DNA of 64,000 nucleotides. It comes from Solobacterium sp. (GTDB lineage: Bacteria > Bacillota_I > Bacilli_A > Erysipelotrichales > Erysipelotrichaceae). The stretch is taken from assembly GCA_017510405.1 (NCBI GenBank), contig JAFWNG010000040.1, forward strand, positions 1 to 64,000, in the 5' to 3' direction. Position 1 is the stretch's first letter. The number at the start of each line of letters is the position of its first letter. Shown here piece by piece: positions 9,875 to 18,935 of this stretch. Made by a program: the position numbers and the translations under genes. The notes below the pieces were generated by a model. That model was not told the DNA's origin. It saw nothing but the letters and a program-made list of their open reading frames with translations, and ran no database searches.

Positions 9875-9880
9875 TATAAT
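9875..9880 (+). promoter_or_regulatory. -10 box of the third DUF4132 paralogue
   Basis: TATAAT 54 nt before the ATG at 9934, just after a terminator. The -35 is poor (TCTTTA at 9852-9857). The downstream leader carries AATTCATTCACGA, similar to the leader before 7091 (AATGTCATTCACGA). Confidence 0.5.
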
Positions 9881-9933
9881 AAATTCATATACGGAATTCA
9901 TTCACGAACATACACAATGCAGAGGGAATATGT

Positions 9934-12612
9934 ATGACAGTCTGGAAAAACAGCCAACAGAATGAACGGAAATTCCCGGACGGAACCATATGGGTCGGAA
10001 AAGCGGAAGATCCCATCATCCAAGACGGAATTCTTTTCATGGGAAAAAACGGAAGAGCCTGGCGGATCCTCGAGATCGATCAGGAGGAAAACAGAATCCT
10101 GCTGATGGCAGAAGAAGCAGTCTGTGAAAAACCGTACCATGAGGCAGACGAGCCATGTACATGGGAAACATGTTCCCTGCGTAAATGGCTCAATACGGAA
10201 TTTCTGGAATCCGAGTTCAGCGAAGAGGAAGCGGAAGCAATCTGTCTGACATATATTCCCTATCCGGCGAATGAATATCCTGACAATGATGGCGGAGAGC
10301 CTACGGATGACAAATTATTCCTGCTGGATGTAAACGAGTACTTCGATACGATATACAGTCCTTCTATAGAAATGAAATTTACAGGCAGCTGGTGGCTCAG
10401 AAATCCCGGAAATAGCAGATTGTTTGCGGCCTATATAGGCAAAACCGGTTATTTTTCGAGATACGGAGACCGCTGCACCAAAGTCCTGGAAGTGCGCCCG
10501 GCATTCATGCTCAATATGAACTCTGAATTATTCCGGTCTTCCAGTGTGGTAAATGAGAAGAATGAACTCTGTTTTGTTGATCCGGAGATCGTCATAAAGA
10601 ATGGGGCAGTGATCCACGGATCTGAAAAGTGCAGAAATATAGAACTTCCTCCGTATGTAAAAAAGGTAAGACAAAAAGCATTCCGGAACTGCAGGGAACT
10701 GCGCTCAGTGACCTGGGCAGGAGAAATTCCGGTCTTCGAAGCCGGAGCTTTCGAAAACTGTCCTCAGCTGATCCTGCCGGAAGAACTCTATCATGGCAGC
10801 GAATTTCCGAGAGACTGTTTTGCGGCATATATGCCTTTCAGCCTGAGCCTGATGCCGGAGGTCATGATCCGATCCAGCGGATTAGGCGGTTACTGGGAGT
10901 ATTTCGGTCGATACCTCTCCGCAGAGAATGCGGTATATATCGCAGATGAAGTGCTGAAACGTGTAAAGGAAAAGAAAGACGCGGATTACTGCGAACGCCT
11001 GCTCCGCTTTGCCCTGGCATGTGCGCCGGTACTGGGGAAAGAACGTTTGAAGGCAGTACAGAAGTATCTGAGCTTTGCCCGATATACCGGTATGACCTGG
11101 CAGCCGCTCCTGCAGCGGGAAATAGAGAAGACAGAGCCGGCGGGATACATTGCAAAAGCGATCCTGAATAAGGATGTCGTGCGCGCGGAGATCATTCGCT
11201 CAGAATGGCGGGAATTTGACCGTCTGCCGTCGTTTGCGGAAATCCTTTATGCAGTCGGCGGCTATGCGGAACAATACTCGGAAGACTGCATGGACAGCAT
11301 ACAGCATCGTAACCCGAAGATCGATTATCAGAAAGATCCGGAAGCTGATTCATACGGTGTCAGAATGAATCACGGGGCTCTTATGAGCCTGCTGTATAAA
11401 TGGAGAGAATGGATCGATCCGCGGTGGTACGCTCCGTATGCGGCATATGCGAATGATCTGGAACTGTCCATATTACTGGAAAGCATCGACGAAAGAGATG
11501 TGGAATACAACAGGCTCAGTGTGAAGAGGGCAGTTCTTCTGAACGATACCGTGACAGCTGAGCGATTCGCAGATGAGAATGATCTGCTTGGCTTATACGC
11601 AGAGATGCGCAATATGGATGAAGATGACATCCGGGATAACAGCATCAGTGATTTCGGTCTGGACGAGAACGGAAAGCGCACCTGGACACTGGCAGGAAAG
11701 ACCTTTACTGCCGTTGTACACAATGATCTTACCGTAACGCTCACCGATGAAGAAGGTACGGCATACAGCGGTATACCGGAGATCGGTACAGATCTGGCGA
11801 AATGCATAGTATACGAGGCGGAATACCGGGATCTGAAGGAAAATCTACTGCCGACAGCGAAACTGAGAAATGTACGGATCTTTGAAGACTTCCTGTCCGG
11901 AAGAAAAAGAGAGGCGGGGTCCTGGAAGAAAGCGTATCTGAAGAAAGTGGTATTGCGGATCCTGGCAAAGCTGATCGTATGGGATCAGGACGGCTGTACA
12001 TTTACGCTGGACAACAGCGGACAGGCAGTCACTGCGGACGGTACACCGTATACCATTACAGATGCACCGATCGCTGTCGCGCATCCGATGGAAATGGGCA
12101 GGGAGACCACCGAAGCGTGGCAGACATACTTTACCGCCCGGCAGCTGAAACAGCCTTTTGAACAGGTATGGGAACCGGTCAAAGATCCGTTAAATGTGCT
12201 CCCGGGAAGATATGACGGATATGGAATATCCCCGGAAATTCTCGAGAATAAAAAGAATCATGGAATCATCTACAGCTGGCGGGACGATTTCCAGCTAAAA
12301 GGATGTCACGCAGATCTGGGAAAAATCGAAGTTTTTGATGAGATCCGGAATTTCCGATACGATGAATGGAACCGTCAGGTAAATCATATTGTCGCGTATT
12401 TCGACAAATATCTGATCACCGGAAAAATAGAGAAGGACGATGTCGGTGAAGAGCATCTGTTTGACGGCTTTACACTGGCGCAGATCACTGAATTTATTGA
12501 CCTCGCCCAGAAATACGAGGCTCATAATGCTCTGGCAGCGCTGATGGATTATAAAAATACGCACTTTGGTTCCTTCGATCCGATGGCAGAGTTTACCCTG
12601 GATCTGGACTGA
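9934..12612 (+). CDS. DUF6273-LRR-DUF4132 protein, paralogue 3
   Basis: 892 residues, very close to the preceding gene across the helical and DUF4132 parts (GIPEIGTDLAK, LSGRKREAGSWKKAY, QPFEQVWEPVKDP), but its N-terminal DUF6273 and LRR segments have diverged more. DUF6273 shows CSLRKWLNTEF, SWWLRNPG and VRPAFMLNM. The LRR contains IELPPYVKKVRQKAFRNC. The contrast between a conserved core and a variable N-terminus fits a sensor or ligand-binding role for the N-terminus (inference). Start supported by AGAGGGA 7-8 nt upstream. The next paralogue follows after 36 nt with no terminator, so these two are probably co-transcribed. Confidence 0.8.
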   Translation: MTVWKNSQQNERKFPDGTIWVGKAEDPIIQDGILFMGKNGRAWRILEIDQEENRILLMAEEAVCEKPYHEADEPCTWETCSLRKWLNTEFLESEFSEEEAEAICLTYIPYPANEYPDNDGGEPTDDKLFLLDVNEYFDTIYSPSIEMKFTGSWWLRNPGNSRLFAAYIGKTGYFSRYGDRCTKVLEVRPAFMLNMNSELFRSSSVVNEKNELCFVDPEIVIKNGAVIHGSEKCRNIELPPYVKKVRQKAFRNCRELRSVTWAGEIPVFEAGAFENCPQLILPEELYHGSEFPRDCFAAYMPFSLSLMPEVMIRSSGLGGYWEYFGRYLSAENAVYIADEVLKRVKEKKDADYCERLLRFALACAPVLGKERLKAVQKYLSFARYTGMTWQPLLQREIEKTEPAGYIAKAILNKDVVRAEIIRSEWREFDRLPSFAEILYAVGGYAEQYSEDCMDSIQHRNPKIDYQKDPEADSYGVRMNHGALMSLLYKWREWIDPRWYAPYAAYANDLELSILLESIDERDVEYNRLSVKRAVLLNDTVTAERFADENDLLGLYAEMRNMDEDDIRDNSISDFGLDENGKRTWTLAGKTFTAVVHNDLTVTLTDEEGTAYSGIPEIGTDLAKCIVYEAEYRDLKENLLPTAKLRNVRIFEDFLSGRKREAGSWKKAYLKKVVLRILAKLIVWDQDGCTFTLDNSGQAVTADGTPYTITDAPIAVAHPMEMGRETTEAWQTYFTARQLKQPFEQVWEPVKDPLNVLPGRYDGYGISPEILENKKNHGIIYSWRDDFQLKGCHADLGKIEVFDEIRNFRYDEWNRQVNHIVAYFDKYLITGKIEKDDVGEEHLFDGFTLAQITEFIDLAQKYEAHNALAALMDYKNTHFGSFDPMAEFTLDLD

Positions 12613-12648
12613 TACAGATCCAGTATGAGACGCAGGAGTGAACAGAAT

Positions 12649-15396
12649 ATGGCAGAAACAATGATTGAAGTAAAACTGGAACCCGGGGCGGTATTTTCGT
12701 TCGGCAGACGTTTCTGGAAGATCCTGGAGATCGATGAAACAGAGAGAACGATATTTGTTCGATCGTACGTCAGTATTGGTGAGGATGTGTATCATGATCA
12801 GGACTGCGATATCACATGGGAAAACTGCTCGCTGCGGAAATCACTCAATACACGGTTCCTTCAGGAAGAGTTCACCGAACAGGAACGGGAAGCGATCCTC
12901 GTCAGTCATGTTGAAAACAACGATCATACGGAGTTTGGAACAGAAGGCGGAAATGATACAGAGGACAGAATCTTTCTGTTAAGTCAGGAAGAAGTATACC
13001 GGTACAGGATCAATTACACTACGGACGAAACAGACTATCCCATAGATGTTGCTTCCAAGTTTCTGTTCGATCATAATTCGATGCGGCTTCGTTCGCCCGG
13101 CAGCTTCGGTAATAGAACAATGGTTTTATCCTGGCAGTTCTTCCCTTCCTTCACGATGGAAGAGAGAACTGTGGACGATCCCGCTGATCTATATCCTGCT
13201 TTCCGGCTGAATATGGATTCTGAGTCTGTCCGTTCCATTATCACAGTACAGCCTTCCGGAGAACGTACGATCCGCAGCAGAACAATGTTCATTGAAAACG
13301 GCAGAGTGACAGCAGTAAATCCCATGTTAACAGAGGCAAGCCTTCCTGCGGATGTTGTGGAAATCGCTGACTATGCCTTTTCCGACTGCAAAAATCTGAA
13401 GACGGTCACATGGCCGGGACCTGCACCGAAGTTCACACAGGCATCCTTCTTTCTCTGTCCGGAGATGAAACTGCCGGAGAGCTATTACATCGATACATGG
13501 CAGCCGCCGGAGTGGACTGCCGAGTATATGCCGGTCACTCCAAAACTGCTCGCTTTGTGCCTGTCCGACAGCGACAATATCCGCGGCAGTTTCTATACGA
13601 AACTGGTCACTTATCTGAACGAAGAAAACGCAGCAGCCACAGCAGACTGCATTCTCGAGCAGTTTCAGGAAACATACGCTGTAGCAAGTCCGGAACGCCT
13701 GCTTCGGTTTACGCTCGCAGCAGCACCGGTGCTTGGAAAAGAAAGGATGGAGAAACTGTTTGCTGTCCTGAAAACGATCTATCCGCCGGAAGCGAAGAAC
13801 ATGAAACTGGTGAAACGGGAGGTCCGGCTGGCGGATCAGCCCAGTACAGGAAAGATCTCAAACGGACTGCTGGATCTGGAACTGGTGCCGTATGACATCA
13901 TGAACGAATACGATAATGAGCTGAAGAAACTGCCGCAGTTTGCCGCAATTCTCAATGCCGTTCTCCCGTATTATGAACAGCTCCATCGTGATGAGGATGA
14001 TTTCTGGTTCTCTTCGATGGAGTGTGTCAGCGCGGATCCTTCCCTGAATGACTGTACCGGCTGGAGTATTGATCTGACCGGCTGGGTCATCGGTGAGTTT
14101 TATAAGAGAGAAGAACATAAAACACTGCTGGGAAACATGGATCACGCATCTCTGATGCATCTGCTGAAACGGTGGGCAGACCGCATCGATGACGGATGGT
14201 ATATTCCTTACACAGTCTATGCCGATGATCAGGAACTGGGAGCACTTCTGAAAGAAATAAAGACATGGGACAAAAGAAGGCATCTGGAATGTATCCGGGA
14301 TATATACGGTGCATTACTGATGAATGAATCTCTGACAGCAATGCGGTTTGCCGATCAGGCGGGACTTCTTCCCATGTATGCACTGATACACAAAAAAGAT
14401 GAAGACGAGATGCGGGACGATCACATCTGTGATTTCGGCCTGGATCCACAGGGGAAACGTTCCTGGACACTTTCTGATAAGATCATGACTGCTTCATTGA
14501 ACAAAGATCTTACCGTTACCCTTACCGATGAGAAAGGACTCGTATACCGCAGTATGCCGAAGATCGGTTCTGATGAGCAGTATTCCCAGGTAGTCAGAGA
14601 GTACAGAGACCTGGAGGAAAACATCCTGGCGACTGCCGGCGTAAGAAACGCAAGGATCTTCGATGACTTCCTGTCCGGGAGAAGAAGAACCGCATCTTAC
14701 TGGAAGAAGTATTATATGGGCAACGGCCTCCTGCGGATCCTTGCGGAAAAGATCGTCTGGGATCAGGAGGGAAGCACATTCATACTGGATGAAAACGGTC
14801 AGCCGGTGACCGCGGACGGCACTCCGTATACGCTCACAGATGCGCGGATCGCCGTTGCTCATCCGATGGAAATGGGAAAAGCAGTTACCGAAACGTGGCA
14901 GAGATATGTTTTGGAGCATCGTCTGAAACAGCCCTTCGAACAGGTATGGGAACCAGTCGACGACCCGGAACAGGTAACCAGAGACAGATATGCCGGATAT
15001 CCGATATCATTATCGATATTCGAGAATAAAACGCGGGACGGTATCAAACTGAAAGGACGCGAAACAGAGCTGAAGGAATGCAGAGCAAGTCTGGAACCGT
15101 ACGGTGATTATATAGACTGGAAGTATGAGATCAGACAATTCACATATGATATGTGGGATCGTCAGGTAAATCACATTACTGTATATCTCAACAAATGTCT
15201 CGTTACCGCACGAATAGAAGAAGATGATATCTCTGCTATGAAATGGATCGGCTGTTTCACGCCTGTGCAGATCATTGAATTCATCAATACAGCCAATAAA
15301 GCCCAGGCTCATAATGTACTGATCTACTTACTGGATTATAAGAATACTCACTTTGGTGACTTTGATCTTACGGATGATTTTAAACTGGATGAATGA
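12649..15396 (+). CDS. DUF6273-LRR-DUF4132 protein, paralogue 4
   Basis: 915 residues from the ATG at 12649 (AGGAG 9 nt upstream; the in-frame ATG at 12625 has no such site). DUF6273 is recognisable (FGRRFWKILEIDE, WENCSLRKSLN, MRLRSPG), but the usual LRKWLN is LRKSLN and the module is longer and more irregular. LRR: ASLPADVVEIADYAF. The helical part carries an insertion (about residues 440-475) absent from the others. DUF4132 is intact (FGLDPQGKRSWTL, AHPMEMGKAVTETW, QPFEQVWEPVDD). The C-terminus ends 23 nt before the TIR-DUF6273 gene, which has its own strong ribosome binding site; co-transcription is likely. Confidence 0.8.
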   Translation: MAETMIEVKLEPGAVFSFGRRFWKILEIDETERTIFVRSYVSIGEDVYHDQDCDITWENCSLRKSLNTRFLQEEFTEQEREAILVSHVENNDHTEFGTEGGNDTEDRIFLLSQEEVYRYRINYTTDETDYPIDVASKFLFDHNSMRLRSPGSFGNRTMVLSWQFFPSFTMEERTVDDPADLYPAFRLNMDSESVRSIITVQPSGERTIRSRTMFIENGRVTAVNPMLTEASLPADVVEIADYAFSDCKNLKTVTWPGPAPKFTQASFFLCPEMKLPESYYIDTWQPPEWTAEYMPVTPKLLALCLSDSDNIRGSFYTKLVTYLNEENAAATADCILEQFQETYAVASPERLLRFTLAAAPVLGKERMEKLFAVLKTIYPPEAKNMKLVKREVRLADQPSTGKISNGLLDLELVPYDIMNEYDNELKKLPQFAAILNAVLPYYEQLHRDEDDFWFSSMECVSADPSLNDCTGWSIDLTGWVIGEFYKREEHKTLLGNMDHASLMHLLKRWADRIDDGWYIPYTVYADDQELGALLKEIKTWDKRRHLECIRDIYGALLMNESLTAMRFADQAGLLPMYALIHKKDEDEMRDDHICDFGLDPQGKRSWTLSDKIMTASLNKDLTVTLTDEKGLVYRSMPKIGSDEQYSQVVREYRDLEENILATAGVRNARIFDDFLSGRRRTASYWKKYYMGNGLLRILAEKIVWDQEGSTFILDENGQPVTADGTPYTLTDARIAVAHPMEMGKAVTETWQRYVLEHRLKQPFEQVWEPVDDPEQVTRDRYAGYPISLSIFENKTRDGIKLKGRETELKECRASLEPYGDYIDWKYEIRQFTYDMWDRQVNHITVYLNKCLVTARIEEDDISAMKWIGCFTPVQIIEFINTANKAQAHNVLIYLLDYKNTHFGDFDLTDDFKLDE

Positions 15397-15419
15397 GAAT
15401 ATACCAGGAGGGAAGAAGG

Positions 15420-16391
15420 ATGAAACAGAAAAAAGTGCTGATCAGCTATTGTTCCGCGGACAAAAAATATGCGGCTGCCCTGCAGAACTTTCTACATGAG
15501 AATGGTTTTCAGAACTGGCTAGATCCATACGATATTCCTCGTGAAGGCAAGTATGGAGAATCCATTAATCAAAGCATCGCAGAATGTACCTGCTGTATTC
15601 TGCTTTTTACAGATGAACCCGGGCAGTCACTCTGGCTGGCAAAAGTGATCGAAAGGATCCAGATCTGTCAAAAACCTATGATTCCGCTGAGTATTGAAGA
15701 GATCCGGCTGGAAGACGGGATCGATGAGGAATCTGAAGTACTCTCCAAAACCGTGTCCGCTCTGAGAACGATCTTCCGGATGGAAGACGAAGCAGGAAAA
15801 AGGAATAAGGGAGGATCCGGCAAAAAGACCGTGATCATGGGGGAATACTATTATGGTGTGGATAAAAGCACCCGGCCTTTAGAATGGATCGTTCTTGAGA
15901 ATCGGAAAAACCGTCAGCTTCTCCTCAGTAAATATGTGATCGATAATACGAGTTATCACCTGAACGGAGAAGTACTTTCGTGGCGGCACTGTACGCTGCG
16001 AACATGGCTGAACACGACCTTTATCGATCAGGCATTCACGGAATCAGAAAAGGCTCTGTTTCTGGAAACAGAACGAACGAAAACAAAGAATATCTTTTAT
16101 GACACAGAAGATGATCCGAAGTGTTCTGACAAAGTATTCCTGTTAAGTGTTGAAGAGGTTAAAAAATACTTCAGTACAAGTGAAGAGAGCGGCTGCCATC
16201 CGACTCCGTACGCGGAAGAAAAAGGCGTATTCACTTCCGGTTACTGTCTCTGGTGGCTGCGCACTCCCGGTGACGCGGTAGGGATGCAGACATATGTCAA
16301 TGCCGGTGCAAAGATTTCCTATGAAGGCTGTTATCAGCAAAGACCTGCAGTTGGTCTTCGCCCGGCAGTCTGGGTCAGGAAAACCAGGTAA
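15420..16391 (+). CDS. TIR-DUF6273 fusion protein
   Basis: 323 residues. About 1-110 form a TIR domain: KKVLISYCSADKKYAAAL, then NWLDPYDIPREG, CCILLFTDE, and KVIERI, whose Glu sits where the catalytic Glu of NADase TIRs is found. About 130-320 form a canonical DUF6273 domain (YYYGVDKSTRPLEWIVLE, CTLRTWLNTTF, LWWLRTPGD, VGLRPAVWV), the same module that heads the DUF4132 proteins upstream. Known: bacterial TIR domains often cleave NAD+ or make cyclic ADP-ribose signals when activated. Inference: DUF6273 is the sensing or partner-binding half. The ATG at 15420 is preferred over 15393 because AGGAGGGAAGAAGG lies directly before it. It is the last gene of the block before a bidirectional terminator. 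Confidence 0.85.
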   Translation: MKQKKVLISYCSADKKYAAALQNFLHENGFQNWLDPYDIPREGKYGESINQSIAECTCCILLFTDEPGQSLWLAKVIERIQICQKPMIPLSIEEIRLEDGIDEESEVLSKTVSALRTIFRMEDEAGKRNKGGSGKKTVIMGEYYYGVDKSTRPLEWIVLENRKNRQLLLSKYVIDNTSYHLNGEVLSWRHCTLRTWLNTTFIDQAFTESEKALFLETERTKTKNIFYDTEDDPKCSDKVFLLSVEEVKKYFSTSEESGCHPTPYAEEKGVFTSGYCLWWLRTPGDAVGMQTYVNAGAKISYEGCYQQRPAVGLRPAVWVRKTR

Positions 16392-16431
16392 GCTGTTCCG
16401 CATTTTCCCGGGAAATCAAAAAGTATAACTG

Positions 16432-16480
16432 AAAAGATGATCGCCTCACCGGATTCAGCCGGCCTGGCGGTCATCTTTTT
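16432..16480. terminator. Bidirectional terminator between converging operons
   Basis: AAAAGATGATCGCC...CCGG pairs with CCGG...GGCGGTCATCTTTTT around the loop ATTCAG. The A-run and T-run on either side serve both the TIR gene (+) and the pnuC operon (-). Confidence 0.85.
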
Positions 16481-16518
16481 GGTAATGATCAATTTGCGCA
16501 GTCTGCGTTGATCCTGCA

Positions 16519-17250
16519 TTATTCGTTGATCATGTTTCTTGTCTTATTGAGCTTTGCCCAGTTGATCAGACCAATGATAGCCATGATCAGATAAATGCTT
16601 CGCTTGGTAAGATATACAGCATCGAAATGCGCGATATACATACCGACGGAAACGATATCTGTAATGATCCACCAGACATACTGTTCCCGGTAGCGCAGCA
16701 GTTCCAGAATCGTAGCGATGATGCCGATACTGAGCGTAAATGCATCGAACCAGGCGACTTCTCCGCCGATCCGGACGAGGATCATATGGTAGAAGATGGC
16801 ACCGCCGACCACCAGAGCAGCGCATACCAGGTTCTGCGGCATATCCAGCCGCTTTGTTTTCGTCTTCTGGGTGATTTCCTGGTCGCGGTGCTTTGCCCAG
16901 AAATACCAGGATATAAAGTTCATTGGAATATAGAACAGGATCTCCAGTGCTGCTGTTCCCCAGATATGCCAGTAAACGAGGTATATTGCATAGACGATGG
17001 TATTTACCGTGGCGAATAAGAAGTTACTGATGTTTGCCTTAGCGGTGAAAAAGATACAGATGACACCGCAGACAGCACTGATGAAGTTGATTACTGTAAG
17101 CCATGCCGGATTGCCGTCAGAGGATCCCTGGGTGAAGCCCTGGATCATTGCGTTGGCAGCGATGATGATCATGATGGAACCCATTAAGTATTCATACCAT
17201 TTGAGTTCTTTGAAACTCTTCTTAATGTTTTCAATCATTGTATGATCCAT
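16519..17250 (-). CDS. pnuC: PnuC-family nicotinamide riboside (vitamin) transporter
   Basis: 243 residues with about seven membrane segments. The family text is clear (MGSIMIIIAANA, ISAVCGVICIFFTAKANI, NTIVYAIYLVYWHIWG, WWIITDIVSVGMYI). PnuC proteins carry nicotinamide riboside, or thiamine/riboflavin in related subfamilies, by facilitated diffusion, with trapping by phosphorylation. The neighbouring nucleotidyltransferase favours the NAD-precursor reading. It is last in a four-gene operon, and its start overlaps the preceding gene by 16 nt. Substrate is inferred from family and context. Confidence 0.85.
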   Translation of the reverse strand: MDHTMIENIKKSFKELKWYEYLMGSIMIIIAANAMIQGFTQGSSDGNPAWLTVINFISAVCGVICIFFTAKANISNFLFATVNTIVYAIYLVYWHIWGTAALEILFYIPMNFISWYFWAKHRDQEITQKTKTKRLDMPQNLVCAALVVGGAIFYHMILVRIGGEVAWFDAFTLSIGIIATILELLRYREQYVWWIITDIVSVGMYIAHFDAVYLTKRSIYLIMAIIGLINWAKLNKTRNMINE

Positions 17251-17741
17251 TTTGCTCTTTCTTCCTCTTCTTTCATATTCCGGATCGCAGTACCGCTGAT
17301 CGGATAATGGATCCTTTCTACATCCACCAGTCGGTGTACCGCTTCCGGGTATGCGCGGCTGAAGTAGTCACCATAGGACACTTCGCTGCTGTATACGGCA
17401 TCGAGCTGACTGCCAAGCAGATTCCTGACCAGAGGTGTTTCTGCTTCCCAGTCTTCCTTACCGTCCGGTGTTCTCAGTTTCGTGGTATCGATCAAAGCGG
17501 GAATGATTTTTGCGTACTTACCGGCGTCCTCACAGATGATATTCAGCTGCCGGACTCTCTCTTCAACAGACAGATACTCTTCCGGATGTTCTTTCCGGAT
17601 GATCTCCTCATCGGTGCCGCCCCAGAAAAGAATTACATATACCGTTTCACATTCCATGGCAGCAGTTTCAACGCAGTATCTGTGTCCTTTATGGAAAGGG
17701 AGAAACTTGCCGCCATACATTCCGATCTTATACGGTTTCAT
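17235..17741 (-). CDS. NadR-like nicotinamide-nucleotide adenylyltransferase domain protein
   Basis: 168 residues from the ATG at 17741; the longer frame upstream is only read-through of the radical SAM gene region. GGKFLPFHKGH is the nucleotidyltransferase phosphate-binding motif (HxGH class), and ISGTAIRN is the matching C-terminal ISxTxxR-type motif. The expected reaction is NMN + ATP to NAD+ + PPi. Classical NadR also carries a C-terminal ribosylnicotinamide kinase and an N-terminal repressor domain; both are missing, and no separate kinase is seen nearby. It overlaps the radical SAM gene by 14 nt and pnuC by 16 nt. Another adenylyl- or cytidylyltransferase specificity cannot be excluded. 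Confidence 0.75.
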   Translation of the reverse strand: MKPYKIGMYGGKFLPFHKGHRYCVETAAMECETVYVILFWGGTDEEIIRKEHPEEYLSVEERVRQLNIICEDAGKYAKIIPALIDTTKLRTPDGKEDWEAETPLVRNLLGSQLDAVYSSEVSYGDYFSRAYPEAVHRLVDVERIHYPISGTAIRNMKEEEERAKWIIQ

Positions 17742-18645
17742 TCTTATCGATGTGGATCTCCTTTCCGTTAAAGCCTGCCAGAAGCCGGTTGTCAGCTGTG
17801 TAGACGAGCTGCCGGGCATACGGTGCCTTTTCAGAACCGATGCAGCGGTAATAAAAACGTACTGGTCTGCTCTTTGCATGATATGTGCCGCTGCTGCATC
17901 TGCAGTATTCATGGTCATTGAGTCTGTTCCAGATCCTGAATCGCGGATCAGCATGGAAGTCCAGACTTCCCGGATCCACATAGTTCTCTACGCAGTACAT
18001 GTTGGCCGGCGCCATGCCTATGAAACTGGTATTGCTTATGTTGACATCAGCAGCAAATTCCAGGTATTCCGCGATTGCGCTGACACTGTTGATTCCGTTT
18101 TTCATCAGGATGCAGTTGAATACTACTTTGGCAGGGTCAGACAGGACAGAAACGACCTGTCGGATCTCATCCATTGATGCGACAGGAATACCGAAGACCG
18201 TATTATTCTCAGCGTCATTGATCCTGTGTCTGCTCAGATGAATGGAATCCAGGTGTATCAGATTCTTCAACTCTTTGAACCGTGTGAAATGAACACCGTT
18301 CGTAACGATGTCTGTTTCTATAGAATGATCAAAAGTCCCTGTGATGACATCTATGACATCGTCAACGAGTTCCGGGAAAAGCATCGGTTCGCCGCCGGTA
18401 ATGGATATACCGCCGATATGATCTTTGATTTTATACAGGGTATCCCGGAAAGTATTAATGTCAAATGACGCATTTCCTTCGCTTCTGCATGGATTAATGC
18501 AGAAGGGACAATGCGCTGTGCATACATCGGAGATGTTTATGTACAGCCAGAGCTTGCCATCCTCTTTTGCTATATATCCATCGCCGTCACTGCAGTAATA
18601 ATCTTTGATCTGTAAAACGTGATCTCCAATCGTAATGGTTTTCAT
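17728..18645 (-). CDS. Radical SAM protein in the NAD-precursor operon
   Basis: 305 residues. C42xxxC46xxC49 (VCTAHCPFC) ligates the SAM [4Fe-4S] cluster, followed by the GGEP motif (ITGGEPMLFPEL). Extra cysteines near the C-terminus (EYCRCSS, YYRCIG) could bind a second cluster. The overall layout resembles small activating or modifying radical SAM proteins, but I do not recognise the subfamily. Overlap with the nucleotidyltransferase gene suggests a joint job, perhaps modifying a nucleotide or a small partner protein; the 95-residue product upstream is one candidate. Function is not assigned. Confidence 0.8.
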   Translation of the reverse strand: MKTITIGDHVLQIKDYYCSDGDGYIAKEDGKLWLYINISDVCTAHCPFCINPCRSEGNASFDINTFRDTLYKIKDHIGGISITGGEPMLFPELVDDVIDVITGTFDHSIETDIVTNGVHFTRFKELKNLIHLDSIHLSRHRINDAENNTVFGIPVASMDEIRQVVSVLSDPAKVVFNCILMKNGINSVSAIAEYLEFAADVNISNTSFIGMAPANMYCVENYVDPGSLDFHADPRFRIWNRLNDHEYCRCSSGTYHAKSRPVRFYYRCIGSEKAPYARQLVYTADNRLLAGFNGKEIHIDKNETV

Positions 18646-18647
18646 GC

Positions 18648-18935
18648 TCAGCAGTACGGGAACAGGAACATTTCCAGACGGCGTCTTTTCTGTTCATTTT
18701 CTTCAAAATGTCCGGGCTTGCCGGCAAAGTCCTTTGCGTGCAGAGCAAGTTCCTGAAACTGCCTCTCAGCTGTATGCATTGCCCGCAGAGTCTTTGGATC
18801 CACTTTTCCGGATACTTCCGCTAAAGCAATCGTTGTAGTCAACGCGTTCTTAGCCAGGGCAATCGAATATTCATTTTTGGGGTCAAGCATGGTAAGCAGC
18901 TGCTGAAGATATAATATGAAATTTCTAGATGACAT
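18648..18935 (-). CDS. Small helical protein, first gene of the pnuC operon
   Basis: 95 residues, almost entirely helical by composition, with a basic patch near the C-terminus (EQKRRRLEMF) and a terminal Cys (FPYC). I recognise no family. AGGAGG lies 8 nt before the ATG, and the stop is 2 nt from the radical SAM start, so it is a genuine operon member. It could be a substrate or accessory subunit of the radical SAM enzyme (speculative). Confidence 0.65.
   Translation of the reverse strand: MSSRNFILYLQQLLTMLDPKNEYSIALAKNALTTTIALAEVSGKVDPKTLRAMHTAERQFQELALHAKDFAGKPGHFEENEQKRRRLEMFLFPYC

Noticed and set aside
2260..16391. Thoeris system (SIR2 + TIR)
   Set aside because: SIR2 and TIR genes are 12 kb apart, the SIR2 protein has no C-terminal SLOG-type sensor, and the TIR is fused to DUF6273; at most a functional analogue.
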